From: an uncultured Lysobacteraceae bacterium
GTDB lineage: Bacteria > Pseudomonadota > Gammaproteobacteria > Xanthomonadales > Xanthomonadaceae
Reading direction: 5' to 3'
DNA length: 11,856 bases
NCBI GenBank assembly: GCA_946482565.1
Contig: CAMLSB010000051.1
Coordinates: 1 to 11,856, forward strand
Part shown: positions 6,964-11,856 of the stretch, one piece after another
Numbering within the stretch: position 1 is the stretch's first letter
Layout: the number at the start of each line of letters is the position of its first letter
Notes under the pieces: generated by a model
What the model saw: only the letters and a program-made list of their open reading frames with translations
Databases searched by the model: none
Told to the model about the DNA's origin: nothing
Position numbers and translations under genes: made by a program

Positions 6964-6994
6964 ATTTAATCTTCCGCGGCGGGGCCGTTCGCAA
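6964..6994 (-). promoter_or_regulatory. weak promoter candidate for the small exported protein gene
   Basis: The only AT-rich patch between 6858 and 7021 is at 6961-6972. On the minus strand it offers TTAAAT (complement of 6964-6969) as -10 with TTGCGA (complement of 6989-6994) as -35, 19 bases apart; each matches four of six consensus positions. It would give a leader of about 100 bases. The -35 part lies in the loop of the hairpin at 6976-7007, so the two readings compete. Confidence 0.3.
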
Positions 6995-7007
6995 GGCCAT
7001 CCGCCGC
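6976..7007 (-). terminator. hairpin after the SIMPL gene, possible operon terminator
   Basis: GCGGCGG at 6976-6982 pairs with CCGCCGC at 7001-7007, and GGCC at 6983-6986 with GGCC at 6995-6998 (two bulged bases), leaving an 8-base loop. On the minus strand it starts 14 bases after the SIMPL stop, where the rpe-trpE-SIMPL transcript should end. The following bases (GGAAGATTAAATTTCC) are AT-rich but not a true T-run, so termination may be inefficient or Rho-assisted. Confidence 0.4.
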
Positions 7008-7020
7008 CTGCCGGCACGCG

Positions 7021-7746
7021 CTATTCCAGCGCGTAAATGATGTAGACGTCCTGGTCCAGGGTGATGCGGCCTTCCCGCAACACGACCGGCGGCGGCGGCG
7101 CGGCCGCGTTCGATCCCATCACGGTGACCGTACCCAGCGAATGGGCGCGCCCATCGTCGGAGTAGCTGATGTTGAATGCCTGGTTCGAGATCGTGTGAAC
7201 GGGTCCGAGCTTGCGGCCCGCACCGGCCGCCAGCGCTTCGGCCGTTGTCCGCGCATCGGCAATCGCCTCGTCCAGCAGTTCCCGCCTGAACGCCTGCGAA
7301 CGGGACGTCTCGAAGTTTTCCGTATCGAGCCTCACGGCCTTGTCGCCCGGCAGGCCTGCGATGAATTCCCGCAAGGCATCGAGCGCGTGGAAGCGGACCT
7401 TGATTTCGCGCTCGTAGGTGTTGCCGAGGAAGACCTGCTTTTCGGCCTTGCTGTCGTACTCGTAATCCGGGGAAATCGACAGGTTCGGAATGGAAAGGTC
7501 CGCAGGGGCGACTTTCATCCGGTCCGCGATGGCCAGGATCCGGGCGGCGAGCGCCTCGATTCTCGTCTGAGTCGCCGGATTCGTGCTGGTTTCGGACAGG
7601 GTGACCCTGAGTGGGAAGAGATCGGGAACGATTTCACGCGTTGCCTCCCCATGCACTGCTACGAACGGCGCGCCGTTGATGGCCTGGGCGCTTGCCTGCC
7701 CGCCGATCGCCATCGCGGCGAAGAGGAACGCGATTCGCATCTTCAT
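7021..7746 (-). CDS. SIMPL domain (DUF541) periplasmic protein
   Basis: A 241-residue exported protein with a signal peptide (KMR, hydrophobic IAFLFAAMAIG, cut near ASA/QA at residue 20) followed by one SIMPL/DUF541 domain. Family features seen are VHGEATREIVPDLFPLRVTL (31-50), LSIPNLSISPDYEYD (84-98), and the diagnostic helix ELLDEAIADARTTAEALAAGAGRKLGPV (156-183 in adjoining blocks). The molecular role of SIMPL proteins is largely unknown; members such as mammalian SIMPL and Brucella BP26 and the outer-membrane location of several bacterial ones do not point to one activity. ATG at 7744-7746 has AAGGAG seven bases upstream (complement of 7754-7759) and lies 19 bases after the trpE stop, so it is probably the last gene of rpe-trpE-SIMPL. 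Its base composition is plainly less GC-rich than its neighbours, suggesting a separate origin. Confidence 0.88.
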   Translation of the reverse strand: MKMRIAFLFAAMAIGGQASAQAINGAPFVAVHGEATREIVPDLFPLRVTLSETSTNPATQTRIEALAARILAIADRMKVAPADLSIPNLSISPDYEYDSKAEKQVFLGNTYEREIKVRFHALDALREFIAGLPGDKAVRLDTENFETSRSQAFRRELLDEAIADARTTAEALAAGAGRKLGPVHTISNQAFNISYSDDGRAHSLGTVTVMGSNAAAPPPPVVLREGRITLDQDVYIIYALE

Positions 7747-7765
7747 CTGTCCACTCCTTGCTGGA

Positions 7766-9274
7766 TCAAAGTCCCTTGGCCGCCTCGGCCACGGCGCGGA
7801 ACAGCGCGCGGCCCTTGTTCATCGTCTCGTCCCACTCGGCGGCGGGATCGGAGTCGTAGACGATGCCGGCGCCCGCCTGCACGTGCAGCTTGCCGTCTTC
7901 GATGACGGCGGTGCGGATCGCGATGGCGGTGTCGGCATCGCCCTGCCAGCCGATGTAGCCGATGGCGCCCGCATACACGTTGCGCTTCATCGGCTCGAGC
8001 TCGGCGATCAGTTCCAGCGCGCGGATCTTCGGCGCGCCGCTGACGGTACCGGCGGGGAACGTGGCCCGCAGCACGTCGGCGTATGTGAGCCCTTCGCACA
8101 GCGTGCCGGTGACTTCGCTGACGATGTGCATGACGTGGCTGTAACGCTCGATGCCGAAGCGCTCGCCCACTTCCACGGTACCGGGCTCGGCGATGCGGCC
8201 GACGTCGTTGCGGCCGAGGTCGATCAGCATCAGGTGCTCGGCGCGCTCCTTCGGGTCGGCGAGCAGTTCGGCCTCGAGCGCGGCGTCCTGCGCGGGCGTG
8301 GCGCCGCGCCGGCGCGTGCCGGCGATCGGGCGCACGGTGACGGTGCCGCGGCCCGCATCGTCGTATTCGAGCCGCGCGAGGATTTCCGGCGAACTGCCGA
8401 CCACCTGCGTGCCGCCGATGTCGAGGAAATACATGTACGGCGACGGATTCAGCGCGCGCAGCGCGCGATAGACGTCGACGGGGCGCGCGGTGAACGGAAT
8501 CGACAGCCGCTGCGACAGCACGACCTGGAACACGTCGCCGGCGGCGATGTATTCCTTGGCCTTGCCGACCGCGTCGATGAAACCCTCGCGCGTGAAGCCG
8601 GAGACGAAGTGCGCTTCGTCCACCGACTCCGACCGCAGCGTCGGCGGATAACCGGCGCCGGGCTGGCGCAGGCGGTGCACGAGTTCGTCGAGGCGCCGGT
8701 TCGCGCGCGACAGCGCCTGCGGCTCCGTCGGATCGGCGTGCACCACCAGGTACAACCGGCCCTTGAGGTTGTCGAACACCGCGACTTCGGTGCTGAGCAT
8801 CAGCAGGATGTCGGGCGTGCCGAGTTCGTCCGGCTTGTCGTTGCCGGGCGCGCCTGGATCACGCAGCCGCGGCTCCAGGAATCGCACGCATTCGAACCCG
8901 AACCAGCCGACGAGGCCGCCGGTGAACGCCGGCAGGCCCTCGACGCGCGGCACCGAATGCGCGGCGCGCAGGCGTTCGACTTCCGCGAACGGATCGTCGA
9001 CCTCGCGCGCTTCCAGCAACTCGCCATGTTCGGTCGCGTACAGCGTGTTGCCGGCGAATGCGTACACGCGCCTGGCCGGCAGGCCGATGATCGAATAGCG
9101 GCCGAAACGCTCGCCGCCCTCGACCGATTCGAACAGGTAGGTGTGCGGTCCGTCGGCGAGCTTCAGGTAGACGGACAGCGGCGTGTCGAGGTCGGACAGG
9201 ACCTCGCGCACGACCGGGACCAGGGTGTGTCCTTGCGCGGCGAGCGCGGCGAACTGCGCGGAATCCATCGACAT
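7766..9274 (-). CDS. trpE: anthranilate synthase component I
   Basis: TrpE converts chorismate to anthranilate using ammonia supplied by TrpG. The 502-residue protein has the N-terminal domain with [18 protein letters not shown] (47-64), equivalent to the LLES tryptophan-feedback region, and the C-terminal chorismate-binding domain: PIAGTRRRG (317-325), [13 protein letters not shown] (347-359), [12 protein letters not shown] (405-416), AGAIGYIG (435-442) and [10 protein letters not shown] (468-477). Length and motifs are typical of stand-alone TrpE and distinguish it from PabB. The start is taken at ATG 9272-9274, 16 bases after the rpe stop; a second in-frame ATG two codons later (9266-9268) is nearly as good, since only a distant GGGA serves as ribosome site. 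It is separated from trpG by about 3.4 kb of unrelated genes. Confidence 0.97.
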   Translation of the reverse strand: MSMDSAQFAALAAQGHTLVPVVREVLSDLDTPLSVYLKLADGPHTYLFESVEGGERFGRYSIIGLPARRVYAFAGNTLYATEHGELLEAREVDDPFAEVERLRAAHSVPRVEGLPAFTGGLVGWFGFECVRFLEPRLRDPGAPGNDKPDELGTPDILLMLSTEVAVFDNLKGRLYLVVHADPTEPQALSRANRRLDELVHRLRQPGAGYPPTLRSESVDEAHFVSGFTREGFIDAVGKAKEYIAAGDVFQVVLSQRLSIPFTARPVDVYRALRALNPSPYMYFLDIGGTQVVGSSPEILARLEYDDAGRGTVTVRPIAGTRRRGATPAQDAALEAELLADPKERAEHLMLIDLGRNDVGRIAEPGTVEVGERFGIERYSHVMHIVSEVTGTLCEGLTYADVLRATFPAGTVSGAPKIRALELIAELEPMKRNVYAGAIGYIGWQGDADTAIAIRTAVIEDGKLHVQAGAGIVYDSDPAAEWDETMNKGRALFRAVAEAAKGL

Positions 9275-9290
9275 GTCGGCGCGATCCCGA

Positions 9291-9983
9291 TCAGGCAGGC
9301 TTGCGGGCGGCCGCGACCGCCGACTTCATCGCCGCGATCACCGCGGCGTAGTCGGGGTGGCCGAAGATCGCGCTGCCGGCGACGAAGGTGTCGGCGCCCG
9401 CGGCCGCGATCTCGCCGATGTTGTCCGGCTTCACGCCGCCGTCGATCTCGAGGCGGATGGGCTTGCCGCAGCGGTCGATCATGCCGCGCACGACGCGCAG
9501 CTTCTCCAGCGTCGAGGGGATGAACGACTGGCCGCCGAAGCCCGGGTTCACCGACATCAGCAGCACGTGGTCCAGCTCCGGCAGCACCCAGTCGAGTACG
9601 TCGACCGGCGTCGCGGGATTCAGCACCAGGCCCGGGCGGCATCCGCTGGCGCGGATGAGCTGGAGCGTGCGGTGCACGTGCCGGCTCGCCTCCGGGTGGA
9701 AGCTGATCTCGGTGGCGCCGGCCTTGGCGAAGTCGGGGACGATGCGGTCCACCGGCTCGACCATCAGGTGGACGTCGATCGGCGCGGTGACCCCGTGCTT
9801 GCGCAGCGCTTCGCAGACCATCGGGCCGATGGTCAGGTTCGGCACGTAATGGTTGTCCATCACGTCGAAGTGGACCCAGTCCGCGCCGGCGGCCAGGACC
9901 GCGTCGACTTCCGCGCCCAGGCGCGCGAAATCGGCGGACAGGATCGAGGGGGCGATGACGGTCGGCTGCGTGGTCTGTGGCAT
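9291..9983 (-). CDS. rpe: ribulose-phosphate 3-epimerase
   Basis: Rpe interconverts ribulose-5-phosphate and xylulose-5-phosphate in the cytosolic pentose phosphate pathway. The 230-residue TIM barrel has the family start [14 protein letters not shown] (10-23), the metal site [13 protein letters not shown] (His38, Asp40), DVHLMV (His72), [12 protein letters not shown] (143-154) and [10 protein letters not shown] (Asp181). Its product pool supports PRPP, used by TrpD and by purine synthesis. It is the first gene of a probable operon with trpE, 16 bases downstream. Pseudomonas has rpe-gph-trpE; no gph is present here. The ATG at 9981-9983 has no Shine-Dalgarno, and a TACACT hexamer sits six bases upstream, so the message may be leaderless. 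No in-frame start further downstream would keep the conserved [10 protein letters not shown] intact. Confidence 0.97.
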   Translation of the reverse strand: MPQTTQPTVIAPSILSADFARLGAEVDAVLAAGADWVHFDVMDNHYVPNLTIGPMVCEALRKHGVTAPIDVHLMVEPVDRIVPDFAKAGATEISFHPEASRHVHRTLQLIRASGCRPGLVLNPATPVDVLDWVLPELDHVLLMSVNPGFGGQSFIPSTLEKLRVVRGMIDRCGKPIRLEIDGGVKPDNIGEIAAAGADTFVAGSAIFGHPDYAAVIAAMKSAVAAARKPA

Positions 9984-9989
9984 GGGGGC

Positions 9990-9995
9990 AGTGTA
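9990..9995 (-). promoter_or_regulatory. -10 element candidate for rpe (leaderless message possible)
   Basis: The minus strand reads TACACT (complement of 9990-9995), four of six matches to TATAAT, with six bases before the rpe ATG. Transcription would then begin at or next to the A of the start codon. No good -35 is seen at 16-18 bases (best is TGTAGG), which lowers confidence. Confidence 0.42.
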
Positions 9996-10015
9996 CCCGC
10001 TGCCGCCGGAAGCCC

Positions 10016-10021
10016 TACACT
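10016..10021 (+). promoter_or_regulatory. -10 element candidate for purC
   Basis: TACACT, identical to the hexamer facing rpe, lies 28 bases upstream of the purC GTG, placing transcription start near 10028 and a leader of about 22 bases. The best -35, TGTACC at 9992-9997 with an 18-base spacer, is poor and overlaps the rpe -10, so the two divergent promoters would compete for polymerase. Confidence 0.42.
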
Positions 10022-10049
10022 GGGCGGCCCGCCTTCCACGGGAACCTGC

Positions 10050-10976
10050 GTGGCGACCACCCTGCTCGAAGCCGACCTGCCCGGCCTGCCCCTCCGTCAT
10101 CGCGGCAAGGTCCGCGACGTGTTCGACCTGCCGGCCGGCGCCGGTGGTTCCGATGCTTCGGCCGGCCCCTTGATGCTCATGGTCGCGACCGACCGCCTCA
10201 GCGCATTCGACGTCGTGCTGCCCGACCCGATCCCAGGCAAGGGCGAAATGCTGTGCCAGGTCAGCAATTTCTGGTTCGGCAAGACCGCGCACATCGTGCC
10301 CAACCACCTCACCGGCATCGACGTCGCGGCGGTGCTGCCCGCCGGCGTCGATCCCGCGCTCTATGCGCAGCGTTCGGTGGTGACGAAGAAACTCAAGCCC
10401 GTTCCCGTCGAAGCGATCGCGCGCGGCTACCTGATCGGCAGCGGCTGGAAGGATTACCAGCGCACCGGCCGCGTCAGCGGCATCGGCCTGCCCGACGGCC
10501 TGCGCCAGGCCGAACAGCTGCCGCAGCCGATCTTCACCCCGTCGACGAAGGCCGCGGTCGGCGACCACGACGAGAACATCGACTTCGACACGATGGTGCG
10601 CACGGTCGGCGCCGACCTCGCCGAACAGGTGCGCGACGCGACGCTGCGTCTGTACGAGTATGCGGCGGCTTACGCGGCCGAACGCGGCATCCTGCTCGCG
10701 GACACCAAGTTCGAATTCGGCACCGACGCCGACGGCCGCCTCTACGTCATGGACGAAATGCTGACGCCGGATTCCTCGCGCTACTGGCCCGCCGACGAAT
10801 ACCTCGTCGGAACGAGCCCGCCGAGCTTCGACAAGCAGTTCGTGCGCGATTACCTGGAGACGCTGGACTGGGGCAAGACCGCGCCCGGCCCTCGCCTGCC
10901 GGCTGACGTGATCGCGCGCACGCGCGCCAAGTACGCCGAGGCGCTGCAGCGCCTGGCCGGCATTTCCATCGACTGA
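10050..10976 (+). CDS. purC: phosphoribosylaminoimidazole-succinocarboxamide synthase (SAICAR synthase)
   Basis: PurC couples CAIR with aspartate, using ATP, to make SAICAR in de novo purine synthesis. At 308 residues it is the longer form, similar in size to the yeast Ade1 type and well above the roughly 237 residues of E. coli PurC. Signatures seen are RGKVRDVF (18-25), [20 protein letters not shown] (46-65), [17 protein letters not shown] (120-136), [12 protein letters not shown] (157-168), [10 protein letters not shown] (215-224) and [13 protein letters not shown] (235-247). A Gly/Ala/Ser-rich insertion (about 29-40) sits after the nucleotide-binding RGKVRDVF. The start is GTG at 10050-10052, the first usable start before HRGKVRDVF, with only a weak GGGAA upstream. 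It diverges from rpe, and both enzymes serve PRPP-linked metabolism. Confidence 0.96.
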   Translation: MATTLLEADLPGLPLRHRGKVRDVFDLPAGAGGSDASAGPLMLMVATDRLSAFDVVLPDPIPGKGEMLCQVSNFWFGKTAHIVPNHLTGIDVAAVLPAGVDPALYAQRSVVTKKLKPVPVEAIARGYLIGSGWKDYQRTGRVSGIGLPDGLRQAEQLPQPIFTPSTKAAVGDHDENIDFDTMVRTVGADLAEQVRDATLRLYEYAAAYAAERGILLADTKFEFGTDADGRLYVMDEMLTPDSSRYWPADEYLVGTSPPSFDKQFVRDYLETLDWGKTAPGPRLPADVIARTRAKYAEALQRLAGISID

Positions 10977-10996
10977 CCGATGCACGGAGCGAAGCG

Positions 10997-11494
10997 ATGA
11001 CCGACGAGACGATCGACACTGCGATCCCGGCGCGCCCGATCGACCGCTGGTTCGCGCACTACTCCGGCGACCACCGCAACGAGGCCAACCAGCGCATCCA
11101 CGTGGTCGCGGTGCCGCTGATCCTGTGGAGCGTGGTCGCGCTGCTATGGTGCATCCCCGTCGGCGGCACCTGGTTCCGGCCGGGCCTGTGGGCGGCGCTG
11201 GCGATGTTCTTCGCGTGGTCGTTCTATTTCCGCAACTCGCGCCGACTCGGCTACGGCATGCTCGTGGTGTTCGTGGCGATGGCGTGGCTGACGCGCTGGC
11301 TGCAGGAGACGCTGGGCACGACGCAGCTGCTGTACGTCGCCATCGGCGTGTTCGTCGTCGCCTGGATCGCGCAGTTCGTCGGCCACAAGCTCGAGGGCCG
11401 CAAGCCGAGCTTCCTCACCGACCTCACCTACCTGCTGATCGGCCCAGCCTGGGTGCTCGCCAAGCTGTACCGCAAGCTCGGCTGGCGCTACTGA
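10997..11494 (+). CDS. Mpo1-like (DUF962) membrane protein
   Basis: A 165-residue integral membrane protein of the DUF962/Mpo1 family. The N-terminal motif [25 protein letters not shown] (18-42) gives the conserved His26, Asn31 and His35; the C-terminal half has [15 protein letters not shown] (126-140) with His130 and Glu133, and [13 protein letters not shown]. Four hydrophobic segments are seen at about 37-55, 63-78, 85-102 and 111-128. Yeast Mpo1 is an iron-dependent dioxygenase that shortens 2-hydroxy fatty acids in the ER; the conserved His set suggests similar metal chemistry, but the bacterial substrate is unknown. The ATG has GGAG seven bases upstream (10986-10989) and lies 20 bases after the purC stop, so co-transcription with purC is likely. 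An EamA transporter gene follows after one base. Confidence 0.87.
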   Translation: MTDETIDTAIPARPIDRWFAHYSGDHRNEANQRIHVVAVPLILWSVVALLWCIPVGGTWFRPGLWAALAMFFAWSFYFRNSRRLGYGMLVVFVAMAWLTRWLQETLGTTQLLYVAIGVFVVAWIAQFVGHKLEGRKPSFLTDLTYLLIGPAWVLAKLYRKLGWRY

Positions 11495-11495
11495 A

Positions 11496-11856
11496 GTGAC
11501 GGCGCGCGCCGGCGGGCTGGGCGGGCGCGACCTCGGCATCGCCCTGGTCATCTGCGTCGCCTGGGCACTGAACTTCCTGACTTCGGCGTGGGCGCTGCGC
11601 GAGATCCCGCCGTTCCTGTTCACCGCGGTGCGGCTGGCGATCCTCGCGTTGCTGCTCGGCGCGTTCCTGCGCCGGCCCGCGCCCGGGCAATGGCCGCTGC
11701 TGCTGGCGGTCGCCCTCTGCAACGGCGTGCTGCATTTCGGCCTGAGCTTCTGGTCGCTGCACCTGGCCGGCAACCTGTCCTCGCCGGCGATCGTGATGCA
11801 GAGCTACGTGCCGATGGCGGCGCTGCTCGCGTGGTGGTGGCTGGGCGAACGCTTCG
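11496..11856 (+). CDS. EamA/DMT-superfamily transporter, N-terminal part (3' end outside window)
   Basis: The frame opens with GTG at 11496, one base after the stop of the Mpo1-like gene, and stays open to the window edge, giving 120 residues. It shows the N-terminal half of an EamA domain: helix LGIALVICVAWALNFLTSAW (13-32), then REIPPFLFTAVRLAILALLLGAF spanning 35-57, helix WPLLLAVALCNGVLHFGLSF (66-85), and the signature SSPAIVMQSYVPMAALLAWWWLGERF from 95 on. EamA proteins are inner-membrane drug/metabolite exporters with ten helices; substrate is not predictable. There is no Shine-Dalgarno, so translation would be coupled to the upstream gene. The GTG is chosen because it is the first start before the first helix. 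Confidence 0.85.
   Translation, partial: MTARAGGLGGRDLGIALVICVAWALNFLTSAWALREIPPFLFTAVRLAILALLLGAFLRRPAPGQWPLLLAVALCNGVLHFGLSFWSLHLAGNLSSPAIVMQSYVPMAALLAWWWLGERF

Noticed and set aside
6643..7017. Longer 124-codon version of the small exported protein.
   Set aside because: The signal peptide and the AGGAG site belong to the ATG at 6858; the extension covers the leader and hairpins and would bury the signal peptide.
4411..7746. Phage tail, pyocin or integrase genes in the trpE-trpG interval.
   Set aside because: All frames here are accounted for by a SIMPL protein, a small exported protein and a two-component system; no phage-type motifs, direct-repeat ends or tRNA are visible.
9291..10985. 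Long minus-strand open frame covering rpe and extending upstream through the antisense of purC.
   Set aside because: Only the last 230 codons are Rpe; the upstream part is antisense to intact purC and shows no domain. The start at 9983 fits the conserved Rpe N-terminus.
1..11856. CRISPR arrays, tRNA/rRNA genes, insertion sequences.
   Set aside because: No regularly spaced repeats, no tRNA-like cloverleaf with CCA end, no transposase motifs; the window is filled by protein genes with short gaps.

Overview
The window is very GC-rich, densely packed chromosomal DNA. Its gene content and order point to the Xanthomonadaceae/Lysobacteraceae (a Lysobacter-, Luteimonas- or Xanthomonas-like gammaproteobacterium). 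The strongest clues are a CRP-family C-terminus close to Xanthomonas Clp, a long-form PurC, and the order rpe-trpE ... trpG-trpD-trpC ... clp, which parallels rpe-(gph)-trpE ... trpGDC-vfr of Pseudomonas. This placement is from memory of the families, not from a search.

Layout, left to right. Positions 1-661 (+): the last 63 codons of the CRP-like regulator clp, then a small GNAT acetyltransferase. Positions 696-4317 (-): a trp operon read right to left as trpG, trpD, an antibiotic-biosynthesis-monooxygenase (ABM) fold gene, trpC and a PgpC-like HAD-IB phosphatase; three of its four junctions are ATGA stop/start overlaps. A promoter-like pair with a 17-bp spacer lies just upstream of trpG. 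Positions 4411-6518 (-): an OmpR-type response regulator and its membrane histidine kinase, also joined by ATGA. Positions 6538-7007: a regulatory stretch with a terminator-like hairpin directly before the regulator, a second hairpin, a 71-residue exported Ala/Lys-rich protein gene, and a leader with another inverted repeat. Positions 7021-9983 (-): rpe, trpE and a periplasmic SIMPL (DUF541) protein, closely spaced and probably one transcript. Positions 9984-10049: a compact divergent promoter region. Positions 10050-11856 (+): purC, a Mpo1-like (DUF962) membrane protein and the start of an EamA/DMT transporter cut by the window edge.

Functionally, Rpe feeds pentose phosphate (hence PRPP) metabolism, TrpE/TrpG make anthranilate, and TrpD/TrpC convert it to indole-glycerol phosphate. 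TrpF, TrpA and TrpB are not in the window. The trpE-trpG interval holds non-trp cargo (SIMPL protein, small exported protein, two-component system); in Pseudomonas aeruginosa the same interval carries the pyocin cluster. I see no mobile element, CRISPR array, tRNA or rRNA. No intergenic gap exceeds about 165 bases. I did not find an unmistakably novel system. The most interesting candidates are the small exported protein/terminator/two-component module and the overlapping divergent rpe/purC promoters with a possible leaderless rpe message.
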